NCBI RefSeq assembly: GCF_001500065.1
Contig: NZ_LQIN01000034.1
Coordinates: 124,001 to 188,000 of the forward strand
Length of the DNA: 64,000 bases
Source of the DNA: Mycobacterium sp. IS-3022
GTDB taxonomy: Bacteria; Actinomycetota; Actinomycetes; Mycobacteriales; Mycobacteriaceae
Direction: 5' to 3'
In this document: positions 40,528 through 50,097 of the stretch, one piece after another
How positions within the stretch are numbered: the first letter of the stretch is position 1
Layout of the letters: every line of letters begins with the position of its first letter
Notes under the pieces: generated by a model
The model's database searches: none
What the model was told of the DNA's origin: nothing
The model's input: the letters and a program-made list of their open reading frames with translations, nothing else
Made by a program: the position numbers and the translations under genes

Positions 40528-40800
40528 ATGTCCGGCGACATCGAGCGCCTCCGCAGCGTCATTTTGCGCATCGCCCGGGAACGCGGCGCAGACAAGACGA
40601 TCCGCCCGTCCGACGCCGCCCGCGCAGTCGGTGGTAACGACTGGCGCGACCTCATGGACGACGCCCGCGACGTCGCCAGGGACCTGGCGCGCCGAGGCGA
40701 GGTCGAGACCACCCAGAAGGGCGAGGTGGTCGATCCGGACGCGACGTGGCGGTGCCCCATCCGGATCCGCGCGACGCCAGTGCGCCCGCCGGTCGCGTAG
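40528..40800 (+). CDS. DUF3253 family protein
   Basis: A 90-aa winged-helix-like protein: ILRIARERGADKTIRPSDAARAVGGNDWRDLMDDARDVARDLARRGEVETTQKGEVVDPDATWRCPIRIR. The RPSDxAR, W-x-x-LM and T-Q-K-G-x-x-V-D blocks are DUF3253 signatures. The start is ATG 40528; GTG 40501 is an in-frame alternative. It is separated from the mce operon by 76 bp and probably independent of it. Function is unknown. Confidence 0.8.
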   Translation: MSGDIERLRSVILRIARERGADKTIRPSDAARAVGGNDWRDLMDDARDVARDLARRGEVETTQKGEVVDPDATWRCPIRIRATPVRPPVA

Positions 40801-40816
40801 CAGTCACGCCGGCCAC

Positions 40817-41713
40817 TCAGCCCGGTGTCGGCAAAGTTCTCCCGAATCGCTCCCAGGGCAAGCTCGATGGGTTAGCGTTCGAGCAGTTCGACTCGTCGGG
40901 GAGTGGGTATGGGCGAATATGCTTCAGCGTCAATAATTTTGGGTGACGCGCCATCGGGTGCCGCGCTGAGGAGCGAAAGATGAGTCGGACCAAAGTCTCC
41001 GAAGTCCGCGACATCGTGGCGAAAGGTGCAGTGGCCGGGGCGCTCATCGTCATTGCCGCGATGGGCGCCGCGGTGCCGGCGAGTGGAATGCCAGCCCTCG
41101 CAGGACTATCCCTTGCGCCGGCGCCGCTGCAGCCTCCCGGCCCGCCGCCTGGACCTCCGACGAGCCCCGATGATCCCCGATGTGCGGCGATGCCGACGTA
41201 CCCCGTGTGCCAGGGCGGCCCGTATGCGCCTCCGCCTCCGCCGGGGCCACCGCCGCCTCCGTCACCCATGACGGGGCCGCCTACCGGCCCGGCAGATCCC
41301 GCATGCATCGGCCAGCCTGCCAACCCGATATGTGCTGGCGGCCCGTACGGGCCGCCAGCACATATCGGGTTGGCAGGCTGGCCGATGCATGCGGGATCTG
41401 CCGGGCCGGTAGGCGGCCCCGTCATGGGTGACGGAGGCGGCGGTGGCCCCGGCGGAGGCGGAGGCGCATACGGGCCGCCCTGGCACACGGGGTACGTCGG
41501 CATCGCCGCACATCGGGGATCATCGGGGCTCGTCGGAGGTCCAGGCGGCGGGCCGGGAGGCTGCAGCGGCGCCGGCGCAAGGGATAGTCCTGCGAGGGCT
41601 GGCATTCCACTCGCCGGCACCGCGGCGCCCATCGCGGCAATGACGATGAGCGCCCCGGCCACTGCACCTTTCGCCACGATGTCGCGGACTTCGGAGACTT
41701 TGGTCCGACTCAT
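40817..41713 (-). pseudogene. Mirror of the chimeric Pro-rich ORF
   Basis: By symmetry the minus strand carries the same 298-aa frame. Only 41347-41713 corresponds to real gene sequence, namely the 5' half. It overlaps the plus-strand ORF by 734 bp, antisense to it. Confidence 0.85.
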
Positions 41714-41876
41714 CTTTCGCTCCTCAGCGCGGCACCCGATGGCGCGTCACCCAAAATTATTGACGCTGAAGCATATTCGCCCATACCCACTCCCCGACGA
41801 GTCGAACTGCTCGAACGCTAACCCATCGAGCTTGCCCTGGGAGCGATTCGGGAGAACTTTGCCGACACCGGGCTGA
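40980..41876 (+). pseudogene. Chimeric ORF: secreted Pro-rich protein gene broken at the palindrome centre
   Basis: Codons 1-122 and the first base of codon 123 (40980-41346) are authentic. They encode a signal-like N-terminus (GAVAGALIVIAAMGAAVPASG) and two Pro-rich units with the pattern DPxCxxxPxxPxCxGGPY (RCAAMPTYPVCQGGPYAPP and ACIGQPANPICAGGPY). GAGGAG precedes the ATG. Beyond 41346 the frame reads the antisense of its own 5' half and stops at 41876, so the 298-aa product is not believable. The true gene probably continues with more Gly/Pro sequence not present here. Confidence 0.85.
41337..41356. other. Palindrome centre / fold-back junction
   Basis: The symmetry axis lies between 41346 and 41347. 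The surrounding 20 bases, GGCGGCCCGTACGGGCCGCC, read in frame as Gly-Gly-Pro-Tyr-Gly-Pro-Pro. An earlier unit of the same protein has the similar GGPYAPP at 41216-41236, so this 20-mer is plausibly native and self-complementary. That would make it a natural seed for polymerase snap-back or a mis-join. This is inference, since the native continuation is not present in the window. Confidence 0.85.
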
Positions 41877-41892
41877 GTGGCCGGCGTGACTG

Positions 41893-42165
41893 CTACGCGA
41901 CCGGCGGGCGCACTGGCGTCGCGCGGATCCGGATGGGGCACCGCCACGTCGCGTCCGGATCGACCACCTCGCCCTTCTGGGTGGTCTCGACCTCGCCTCG
42001 GCGCGCCAGGTCCCTGGCGACGTCGCGGGCGTCGTCCATGAGGTCGCGCCAGTCGTTACCACCGACTGCGCGGGCGGCGTCGGACGGGCGGATCGTCTTG
42101 TCTGCGCCGCGTTCCCGGGCGATGCGCAAAATGACGCTGCGGAGGCGCTCGATGTCGCCGGACAT
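41893..42165 (-). CDS. DUF3253 protein (mirror copy)
   Basis: Right-arm image of 40528-40800; same 90-aa product with the RPSDxAR and TQKGEVVD blocks. Confidence 0.75.
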   Translation of the reverse strand: MSGDIERLRSVILRIARERGADKTIRPSDAARAVGGNDWRDLMDDARDVARDLARRGEVETTQKGEVVDPDATWRCPIRIRATPVRPPVA

Positions 42166-42241
42166 CGCGCCTCGCGACTTCCTCGTTGGCACAAGTCTGA
42201 TGGCGCAATCGTATCGAGGGGGTACGGCAAGACAACCGGTT

Positions 42242-42814
42242 TCACGCCCCAGCGCACACTCCGGAATCGCGGATTGCCCGGCCATAGACGTTGGCGGTTG
42301 CAATGTTCGCGTTGATCTGTCCTGACGGCAGCCGCTGTTTGATCTTGTCGCTGATCTGGGTGAACTGGTACCAGAGCCGGTAGATCGAATCCCCGTGGAA
42401 GAGAGGCGAATACTCGCTCTGGTCCGGGTAGTTGACGATGAACAGGGTGTGCGCGCGAGGATCGAGGAAGGCCGCGGACTGGTCGAGGTTGGCGGCGACG
42501 ACATCGCCGGCTTCTGTCACACCCGGTGTCGACCAGTCGTCGCCCTTATCGCCAAGGAAGTGCTGAAAGCCGTACACCTGGGTCATGAGTTCGTCGTACT
42601 GGGCATTGAACCACTGACACGAGTCACGTTGTGCCGTAATCTGCTCCGGCGTGGCCCGCACCTGCCAAAGGTTGTACGGAAACACGGTGTAGTCGGGTGA
42701 CCAATTCGACGGGTACGGAACGAACACCGGCAACGTCGGGGCGGCGGGTTCGGCCCGGCTCACCGGTGCGAACACCAACAGCGCCGTCAGTAGCACGGCG
42801 AATGCTCGAAACAT
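42242..42814 (-). CDS. Exported mce3-type operon end protein (mirror copy)
   Basis: Image of 39879-40451; 190 aa with the same signal peptide and Trp-rich mature region. Confidence 0.7.
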   Translation of the reverse strand: MFRAFAVLLTALLVFAPVSRAEPAAPTLPVFVPYPSNWSPDYTVFPYNLWQVRATPEQITAQRDSCQWFNAQYDELMTQVYGFQHFLGDKGDDWSTPGVTEAGDVVAANLDQSAAFLDPRAHTLFIVNYPDQSEYSPLFHGDSIYRLWYQFTQISDKIKQRLPSGQINANIATANVYGRAIRDSGVCAGA

Positions 42815-42816
42815 CG

Positions 42817-43620
42817 CTATGCTCCGCCGAATTCGGGACGCAGGACCGGCGCCAACGCCGCGAGCGGGATATGGGCTTGCACAGTGCCACCGTCCATCGC
42901 CCACTGCATGCGGCCGATCGTGTAGTCCGACGGGGTGTCGCGGCCGACCGGATAGTCGGGCATGTAGAGGATCAGCTCATCCGGCGTGAGCGCCCAGGCC
43001 CGGTAGCCGCCGGAGTACACCTTGTCCGGGGTCCAGCGGTCCGGGGTGAACGGATAGGTGCCGGGCTGGTGCGGCGGCGGTGCGGCGTCGAGTGCTGCGA
43101 CGATGAACGGCGCACCCAGGCGCGGGATCTCGGCCCGGTGGTCGACGCCCGGTTTGAACAGGTCGGCCAGTTGCAGCTGTTGCCCGTCGGCGAAGGTGAA
43201 GGTGCGGTAGGCGTCGCTGATGATGGGCGCGTTCGGGTGTGCGAGGGCGTCGGTACCGACCGTGCCCGAGTACATCTCGTGGAAAACGGCCGTCGTCGCG
43301 TCGCCATGCCGGAAGGTCTGGAAGTGCTGCTCGCCGAAGCTGTCGTGGACCATCATTTTGGCGGCGGTGCGCCAGTTGTTCATCAGGTCGGTCAGGTACT
43401 CCCGGATGACGGGGTTTTCCACCAAGTCGCCGGGCAACGCCATCTTGATGTTGCGGACCGCTTTTCGCTCCGACTCCACCGACGTGCTGCAGAACTGTCC
43501 GTCCCACTGGCCGCCCAACTCACCGCAGAACGCCGAGGCTGACGCCGACGCGGGTGGTGCGGCGGCGATTACGACGGCAGCCACCACGGCTATCGCAGTA
43601 CCCAGATTCCGCGGGCGCAT
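42817..43620 (-). CDS. MPT64/DUF3298-like exported protein (mirror copy)
   Basis: Image of 39073-39876; 267 aa, secreted, close Cys pair after the signal peptide. Confidence 0.68.
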   Translation of the reverse strand: MRPRNLGTAIAVVAAVVIAAAPPASASASAFCGELGGQWDGQFCSTSVESERKAVRNIKMALPGDLVENPVIREYLTDLMNNWRTAAKMMVHDSFGEQHFQTFRHGDATTAVFHEMYSGTVGTDALAHPNAPIISDAYRTFTFADGQQLQLADLFKPGVDHRAEIPRLGAPFIVAALDAAPPPHQPGTYPFTPDRWTPDKVYSGGYRAWALTPDELILYMPDYPVGRDTPSDYTIGRMQWAMDGGTVQAHIPLAALAPVLRPEFGGA

Positions 43621-43622
43621 GG

Positions 43623-44294
43623 TTACGGCAGCTCGACTTTACTTGCGCGCCAACGGCCGTCGACGTACTCCATGGTCATCTTGATCCGGCTGCGGTCGAT
43701 GCGCGGATCCGGGACGCTGGCGTTTTGCACCGCCTGATCGACGAACAGCAACACCACCGCCTTGTCGGTGGTGGCAGATTGCACTGCCGACTCCAGCACC
43801 ACTCCGTGCGCGGAGGCCTTGTTGTCGATCAGCAACTGGCGCAACTCGGTGCTGGACTTCGAGTACATGTCCTTGAACTCGCCGGTCGCGCCGTCGAGCA
43901 CGGCCGCGAAGTTCTCGTCGACCTTGTTCGAGTCGATGCTGGTCAGCACTTGCGCGTACTCGACCGCCGCTTGCTGGGCGGCATCGCCGGCTTGTGCCAC
44001 CTGCCGCTGCTGCCACAACTGCCAGCCCATGAAGCCCGAGCCGGCCAGCACACCGACGACCAGGATGGCCAGTGCAGCGAGCCGGACGCGGCGCGGCCAG
44101 TTCGGTTCGCCGTTCGTGGCGGACGTCGGGTCGTCGGGTGTCTGGTCGTCACCTCCCGAGGCGGCTTCGGGAGCTGCATCGGGCGCCGGGTCCGGCGTTG
44201 AATCCGGCGTTGCCTCAGGTGTGTCGCCGTCACCGTCGGACTTCATGTCGGTGTCGTCGTTGGTAAGGGAGTCGGAAGTAATTGACATCTTCAT
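43623..44294 (-). CDS. Mce-associated membrane protein (mirror copy)
   Basis: Image of 38399-39070; 223 aa, acidic N-terminus, one TM, extracytoplasmic domain. Confidence 0.82.
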   Translation of the reverse strand: MKMSITSDSLTNDDTDMKSDGDGDTPEATPDSTPDPAPDAAPEAASGGDDQTPDDPTSATNGEPNWPRRVRLAALAILVVGVLAGSGFMGWQLWQQRQVAQAGDAAQQAAVEYAQVLTSIDSNKVDENFAAVLDGATGEFKDMYSKSSTELRQLLIDNKASAHGVVLESAVQSATTDKAVVLLFVDQAVQNASVPDPRIDRSRIKMTMEYVDGRWRASKVELP

Positions 44295-44297
44295 CTC

Positions 44298-45548
44298 CTA
44301 GCGCGGTGGCTCGATCGGCAAGGTCGGCCCACCGTAGGGGGTGGGAATGGTGAACCGGCCCTTCGGGGTTGGATCCGTCTGCCGGCCGAGATCGGCACCG
44401 GGCGGAGGACCCGCGGTGTCGTCGTCGGCCGGTCGTGGCGCGTTCTTGGCTCCGCGGACCAGCACCCCGGGGTGATCGTCGCGGCAGTAGGTGTACATGA
44501 ACGGTTCCGGGTAGTCCGCATTCGACGGTGGCAGGCGCGGCGTTCCGTAGTCGCAGTGATACCGCGGGTAGATGTCGCCGGTGGCCCACAGCCCGTTGTC
44601 GTGCATCGCGGTGCCCAGCGCGTCGAGCAGCGAGGTTCGGTAGTCCGGAAACAGCGCATTGAGTGCCGGCACCCGCAGGTACAGCAGCCGGGAGGTAGTG
44701 GTCAGGTTGCCCAGCAGTTGCACCATGGTGTCGGAGTTGTCGATGAACAGGTTGTCGACTGCGGTCAGCGCATCCGGACCCTGGTTGGTGAGCCGGCGAT
44801 AGCCTTCGCGCATCTTGTTGATGCCGACGAAGCTGTGCTGCAGATTGTCTGAGGCGACTGCGATTCCGGCGTTCTTGTCGGCGGCCAACGTGAACACCAC
44901 CCGGCTGGTCCGCAGCAGGCTGCTCGTTTCCGGCAACACCGAATCCATCGTGGACAGCAGGAACGTGCCGCCTTCGACGATGTCCTCCAGCTTCTGCGGG
45001 CCGGCCTCCGACAGGCTCAGCTCTCGCCTGATCAGCTCGAGTTTCTCGGTATCGGTCTGCGCCAACGCCCCGTCCGCGTCGGCCAGCAGCTCGGCCAGGC
45101 TGACCGGCACCGTCGCCCTACCCTGGCCGATGACGGCGCCGTCGGCCAGGAACGGACCTCGGTCGGACTCCGGCACGAAGTCGATGTACTGCTCACCGGC
45201 CGGCGAGAGGCCCGACACCCGGACATCGCTGGACTCCGGGATCTTCATCGTCGATTTGACGTTGACCACCGCGTTCACCCCGGCCGGGGTGATGTCGAGC
45301 CGGTCCACCCGGCCGATCGGCACGCCACGCATCGTGACGTCCTGATTGGGCAGCAGACCGGCCGACTCGGGCAGTTGGACGGTGAGTTGATACTGCGAGG
45401 CGAACGGATTCACCCGCAACGCACCGAACAGCAGATATCCGGTCGCCACCACCAGGACCATGACCAGCCCGGCCGCCGACAACCAGGCGCGGCGGCGGTG
45501 GCCGAACCGAACCAGGTCGACCAGCCGGTCGGCAGGTGTCGAGATCAT
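44298..45548 (-). CDS. mceF: MceF (mirror copy)
   Basis: Image of 37145-38395; 416-aa MCE protein overlapping the mceE copy by 4 bp. Confidence 0.87.
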   Translation of the reverse strand: MISTPADRLVDLVRFGHRRRAWLSAAGLVMVLVVATGYLLFGALRVNPFASQYQLTVQLPESAGLLPNQDVTMRGVPIGRVDRLDITPAGVNAVVNVKSTMKIPESSDVRVSGLSPAGEQYIDFVPESDRGPFLADGAVIGQGRATVPVSLAELLADADGALAQTDTEKLELIRRELSLSEAGPQKLEDIVEGGTFLLSTMDSVLPETSSLLRTSRVVFTLAADKNAGIAVASDNLQHSFVGINKMREGYRRLTNQGPDALTAVDNLFIDNSDTMVQLLGNLTTTSRLLYLRVPALNALFPDYRTSLLDALGTAMHDNGLWATGDIYPRYHCDYGTPRLPPSNADYPEPFMYTYCRDDHPGVLVRGAKNAPRPADDDTAGPPPGADLGRQTDPTPKGRFTIPTPYGGPTLPIEPPR

Positions 45549-46891
45549 CGGGGCGCCTCCGCGGGCAGCGGCGCGGGCGCCGGCAGCGGCGCGGGTGCGG
45601 ACGACGGTGGCAGCGGTGGCCCCGCCACCGGCCCGAGTGCCGGCAGCGGGATATCGGTCGCCGGCGGCGCGACGGGCAGCGGCGCCGGCGGAGTCGGTGG
45701 GGCCTGCGGTGGCCCTGCGATCTCCACTTGCCCCGGCCCGGTCGGGCTGGGGATCACCGGAACCTGCGGCACGCCGGGACCTTTACCGACGATCTTCTCC
45801 TGCAGCCGGTACAACGTGTACTTGAACGAGCCCACAAGGTGAAACCAGTTGTGCCACTTGGGACCGTGGAACCCCGGGTCTCCGGCGAAGCCGATATCGG
45901 GTATGTGTCCGAGGATCAACCGGTCGATGCTCGCGTTGGTCGCGAGCGCGTTGCCGGTCATCGACTTGACGAATGGGGGCATCAGCCGGTTGAGCGCATA
46001 GAGCGTCGCGTCGGGAGTCAGCACGACGTCGTTCCACGCCCCGGCGACAGTGTTGGCGTCGGCGATGACGCTGCGGCCGCTGGTGTCGGTGCCGGCGATC
46101 GACGGGAACTTGCGCGCCTGGACCGACACATCACCGATCTGCTCGACGAGGTCGGCGATCTGGGTGGTGTGCGCCGCCAGCGTGTCGGTGGCCGGCCGGG
46201 CTTCGGCCATCACCTCGCTGATGGTCTCGTTCTTGGCTTCAATGGCCTCGACGAGCCGGGAGGTTTCGGTGATCGCGTTCGAGATCTGCCCGGACCGGGC
46301 GTTCAGCGTGCCCAGGGTGCCGTTGGTCTTGCGGATGAGATTGCCGAACGCCTCGCCCTGATCGCCGGTCGCCTTGCCCAGTCCGTTGATGATGTTGGTG
46401 AAGTTGCGCACCGCACCGCCGTTCACCAATACCGCCGCCGAACTGAGCACCGATTCCACCGTCGCGGCCGCTGTCGTGTGGTCCAACGGGATCGTGTCGC
46501 CGTCGGACAGCAGCGGCGCGTTCGGATCGGCGGGAGACGGCGGCTTGATCGCGACGAAAACATCGCCAAGCGGTGTCGCGGAACGCAATTCGGCGGTGCT
46601 TCCCTGAGGCAACCGAACCCCGTCCATGATGCGCAAGGTGGTCACCGCCGTGTAGTTGCGCGCCTGCATCGACTCCATCTGGCCGACATCGGCACCGGCC
46701 AGCTTCACCTTGGCGTTGGCGGGCAGGTTCAGCGCGTTGGAGAACACCGCCGTCAGCCGATAGCCGCCGGTCCCAACGCCTGGTGCTGGCAGCGGAAGGC
46801 TGGCCAAACCGCCGGTGCCACAGCCGGAAAGGGCCAGGCACGCCGCCGTCGCGAGTGCTATCGGCCACGACCTGCGGATCGCGTACCTCAT
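45545..46891 (-). CDS. mceE: MceE lipoprotein (mirror copy)
   Basis: Image of 35802-37148; 448 aa, lipobox LSGC with Cys24, MCE domain, Pro-rich tail. Confidence 0.87.
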   Translation of the reverse strand: MRYAIRRSWPIALATAACLALSGCGTGGLASLPLPAPGVGTGGYRLTAVFSNALNLPANAKVKLAGADVGQMESMQARNYTAVTTLRIMDGVRLPQGSTAELRSATPLGDVFVAIKPPSPADPNAPLLSDGDTIPLDHTTAAATVESVLSSAAVLVNGGAVRNFTNIINGLGKATGDQGEAFGNLIRKTNGTLGTLNARSGQISNAITETSRLVEAIEAKNETISEVMAEARPATDTLAAHTTQIADLVEQIGDVSVQARKFPSIAGTDTSGRSVIADANTVAGAWNDVVLTPDATLYALNRLMPPFVKSMTGNALATNASIDRLILGHIPDIGFAGDPGFHGPKWHNWFHLVGSFKYTLYRLQEKIVGKGPGVPQVPVIPSPTGPGQVEIAGPPQAPPTPPAPLPVAPPATDIPLPALGPVAGPPLPPSSAPAPLPAPAPLPAEAPR

Positions 46892-48009
46892 TTCTGCCCC
46901 ATCGCCGCGAGTCCGTCCAGCATGTGCGTCAGCCCGAAGTCCGGCCCGAAATCCTGCAACGTCCCGGTGCTACAGCCCAGTTGCCGCAGCCCCATCACGT
47001 TGCACACCTCTTTGATGAACTGGTTGTCGAACAACACCCGGTCGGTGAGCACCTTGACCCGCAAGGCGCCGTTCTTCTGATCGACGATGTTGTACAGGTT
47101 GTCCAGTGTCATCGGCGCCACGTCGAGGAATTCCTTGAGTTCGCGTTCGTGATCGACAGCGGTGTTCAGCACGATGTCGCCGTTGGCGACGAGGTTTTTG
47201 ATGGTGTCGCGATGGATCTCGAGCACCTCACGGGTGTTGGTCAAAACCTCGTTGATCTTCTTGCCCGTGGTACCGCTGCCGAGGTTCTCATCGGCCAGGA
47301 TCTGACTGAGCGCCCGCACCGACGAGCCGAATTCCCGCAACGTCTCGTCATTCCTGGCCGCCGCCTCCGACAACGAACTCAAGTTCCGGACGATGGTGGT
47401 CAGCTGATTCCTGGTCACCGTGCCGCGATCGGCGCTGAGCCGCAAGGCATTCGACAGCTCACCGAGCGCGTCCTTCATTTGTTGGCCGTTGCCGTCTGCG
47501 ATCGTGGCGCTGGCGTTGACCACATCGGCGATCGGGCCGTTACCCTTTCCGTCGCCCTTCAGAGAGACCGAGAGCTTGTCGAGAACGTCGAGCACCCGGG
47601 CGAATTCGACCGGAGTCTGTGTGCGATTCAGGCCGATGGTCGCGTGATTCTGAAGGATCGGACCGCTGCCCGAGTAGGGCGGCGTCAGTTCGATCTGCCG
47701 GTCGGTGAGAATCGAGTTGGAGATCGTCACCGCCTGGGCGTCTGCGGGAACCTTGACATCGTTGTCCACGGTGAAGTCGACCTCGACGTAGCCGCCCTTG
47801 GGGGTGATCTTGGTGACCTCGCCGACCGGCATCCCGAGCACCGCGACGGTGTTGCCCTCGTATAGTCCTGCGGCGCTGTCGAATTGGGCGGTCACGGTCA
47901 TGGTGTCGAGTTGGTCCTTGGTGTAGACGACCGCGACGGTGGCCAGCGCCACACCCACGACCAGAGCGATCGCACCGGCAATCAGCAGCTTGGTGTTCGT
48001 CAGCCTCAT
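46888..48009 (-). CDS. mceD: MceD (mirror copy)
   Basis: Image of 34684-35805; 373-aa MCE protein, ATG at 48009 overlapping the mceC stop. Confidence 0.87.
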   Translation of the reverse strand: MRLTNTKLLIAGAIALVVGVALATVAVVYTKDQLDTMTVTAQFDSAAGLYEGNTVAVLGMPVGEVTKITPKGGYVEVDFTVDNDVKVPADAQAVTISNSILTDRQIELTPPYSGSGPILQNHATIGLNRTQTPVEFARVLDVLDKLSVSLKGDGKGNGPIADVVNASATIADGNGQQMKDALGELSNALRLSADRGTVTRNQLTTIVRNLSSLSEAAARNDETLREFGSSVRALSQILADENLGSGTTGKKINEVLTNTREVLEIHRDTIKNLVANGDIVLNTAVDHERELKEFLDVAPMTLDNLYNIVDQKNGALRVKVLTDRVLFDNQFIKEVCNVMGLRQLGCSTGTLQDFGPDFGLTHMLDGLAAMGQK

Positions 48010-49049
48010 TTGCAGTCCTGGAAGTACTCGATCATGGAGAATTGCTTGGCGCGGCCGCTGATGGCGCACATCCACGAATCGACCAGCAGGCCGTTGGTCG
48101 CGTTGAACCCAGCTGCATTGCCGCTTCCGGTGGCGTTGGCCAGGTTGCGCACCGCGATCGGCGCGGACTGCAGCATGCTGCGCAGGAAGCCATCGCCGTC
48201 GCGGGCGAGCAGAGTGGACAGCTCACGCAGATTGCGCAGCAGTTCCTCGAGTTCCGGCCGGTCCTCGATGACGACGCCGCTCAATGTTTCGACGAGGTTG
48301 GTGAGCGCATCCATCATCGCGTGAAACGTCGCACGCGACTCGACGAACTCGCCGAGCAACGAGTTGCCTTGATTCACCAGGCTGCCGATGGTGGACTGCT
48401 GACGGCGCAGCGTATTACTGACCAGCTCAGTGGTTTTCAGCAGTTCGCCCAGTTGGTCGCGACGTTCGGCGATGATCGTCGACAGCGTGTGGGTGTTCTC
48501 CAGGGCCTGGGGCACCACCGGCGGCAGCGTCTTCAGCTGCTCGCCCAGGACGGACAGCGTCTCGGCGAACTTGTCCGAGTCGACCTGCTCGTAGGTTCTG
48601 GTGACGTCGGCCAGGGCTTCCTGCAGATCGTAGGGGACCTCGGTGTGGGTCAGGTCGAAGGTGTCGTTCGGCAACGAGCCCGCACCATCGGGAATCAGCG
48701 CGAGATACCGCGAGCCGAGGATCGTGGTGATCTTGATCGACGCCCGCGAATCCTCGCCCAGTACCACGTCATTGCGTACCTTGAGCCTGGCTTCGACGTA
48801 GTCACCGGCGAGGTCCATGCTCAATACCTCGCCCACCGGGATGCCGGCAACGGTGACCGGGTTACCGACTTGCAACGCGGCGGCCTGCAAAAAGTGCGCC
48901 GTGTACTGCCGGTAGCCGAAGTTGGCCACCTTGAACAACAGCAGCGTTCCGACGAGCAACGAAACCACCAGGACGGCAACGACACCCATCCAGGTTTTGT
49001 TGCGGTTCTCCAGTGGGCGGCGGCGCCGCGCCATCGTCTGATCAGCCAT
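48006..49049 (-). CDS. mceC: MceC (mirror copy)
   Basis: Image of 33644-34687; 347-aa MCE protein with the basic N-terminus and C-terminal Cys pair. Confidence 0.87.
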   Translation of the reverse strand: MADQTMARRRRPLENRNKTWMGVVAVLVVSLLVGTLLLFKVANFGYRQYTAHFLQAAALQVGNPVTVAGIPVGEVLSMDLAGDYVEARLKVRNDVVLGEDSRASIKITTILGSRYLALIPDGAGSLPNDTFDLTHTEVPYDLQEALADVTRTYEQVDSDKFAETLSVLGEQLKTLPPVVPQALENTHTLSTIIAERRDQLGELLKTTELVSNTLRRQQSTIGSLVNQGNSLLGEFVESRATFHAMMDALTNLVETLSGVVIEDRPELEELLRNLRELSTLLARDGDGFLRSMLQSAPIAVRNLANATGSGNAAGFNATNGLLVDSWMCAISGRAKQFSMIEYFQDCK

Positions 49050-50097
49050 TGGCCATGTTCCTGCACTTCGGGGTGTAACGAGCCTTGTTGCCTGGAGTGG
49101 CGGCGTCCACGATGATCGGCACCACGTCGTTGAGGCCGGGGAAGAATCCTTGGATGTTCAGGTCGCATGCGTAAGCGTTGGCGAACGCGCCTTCGCTGGT
49201 GATGCGCGCGAAGCCCTTCAGTAGCAACGGGAGGTTGGCGCCGGTGAACGCCAGCTGGTTCTCCAGACCGACCATGTGCGCCGCGAATCCCGGTTCGCGG
49301 GTGACCATTTCCTTCAGCGACGGGTACACCTCATCCGAGATCGTCGACAGTTGCCGCACCACCTTCGCGATCGAACTCATCGACTCCACCAATTCGGGAC
49401 GCCGCGCGTCGAAGGTCGACACCACCGTGCGGGCTTCGCCGATGATGTGATCGAGGTCGTCGTTGTGCCGCGCGAGGTTGGCGACCACGACGTTCAGGTC
49501 GGTGATCACCTCACCGAGTTGCTCGTCCTGACCGGCGAACGACTCGGTGAGTTGGCTGGTCTGGTCCACCAGGGCGGTGATGGACCCCTTGTCGCCCTGC
49601 AGCGATTGGATGACACCCTTGGTCAGGTTGTCGGCGTGCTTGGGATCGAGCACACTGAACAGCGGCTCGTACCCGTTGAGCAGCCGGCCGACATCGAACG
49701 ACGGATCGGTGCGCTCGACGGGGATGACGCTGCCGGGCTGCAGCGGCCCCGGGTCACCGAGATTGCCCAGCGACAGACCGAGATATCGCTGGCCGACGAT
49801 GTTCTGGTAGGTCACCGAGGCGACGGTGGTGCCGAGCACCTGCTGGTCGTCCTGCACGACGAACGACACTTTGGCGAGATCGCCTGCCAGCTCGATCTTT
49901 TCGATCCGGCCGACGCGGACGCCGGCCATCCGGACGTCATCGCCCTCCCGCAGGCCGAACACGTCGGTGATCATCGCGGCGTAGGGCACGGTCCGGCCGA
50001 CGACGTCTCGACGCAGCGTGACGTACACCAGCCAGGTCAGCGTCACGGCGACCACCATGAACAGGGACAGGCCGATCAGTGCGCCGCGGTACCTCAT
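49042..50097 (-). CDS. mceB: MceB (mirror copy)
   Basis: Image of 32596-33651; 351-aa MCE protein, overlapping the mceC copy by 8 bp. Confidence 0.87.
   Translation of the reverse strand: MRYRGALIGLSLFMVVAVTLTWLVYVTLRRDVVGRTVPYAAMITDVFGLREGDDVRMAGVRVGRIEKIELAGDLAKVSFVVQDDQQVLGTTVASVTYQNIVGQRYLGLSLGNLGDPGPLQPGSVIPVERTDPSFDVGRLLNGYEPLFSVLDPKHADNLTKGVIQSLQGDKGSITALVDQTSQLTESFAGQDEQLGEVITDLNVVVANLARHNDDLDHIIGEARTVVSTFDARRPELVESMSSIAKVVRQLSTISDEVYPSLKEMVTREPGFAAHMVGLENQLAFTGANLPLLLKGFARITSEGAFANAYACDLNIQGFFPGLNDVVPIIVDAATPGNKARYTPKCRNMANG

Larger units (their letters stand above)
18693..41346 (+). repeat. Left arm of giant perfect palindrome
   Basis: This 22,654-bp stretch is the exact reverse complement of 41347-64000 with no spacer (x pairs with 82693-x). 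I compared the gene coordinates and translations of both arms and the bases at the centre, and every gene recurs at its mirrored position with the same length. The outer boundary is not visible because the window ends at 64000, so 18693 is only where the partner runs out. This arm is continuous with single-copy sequence on its left, and is therefore taken as the authentic copy. Confidence 0.97.

Noticed and set aside
41337..41356. Covalently closed hairpin telomere of a linear replicon
   Set aside because: The axis lies inside a coding sequence, and known mycobacterial linear elements, as I recall, have protein-capped rather than hairpin ends. Kept only as a remote alternative.
40817..41876. 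A novel self-complementary gene encoding the same 298-aa protein on both strands
   Set aside because: The frame beyond 41346 is merely the antisense of its own 5' half, created by the palindrome; no selection for such a product is plausible.
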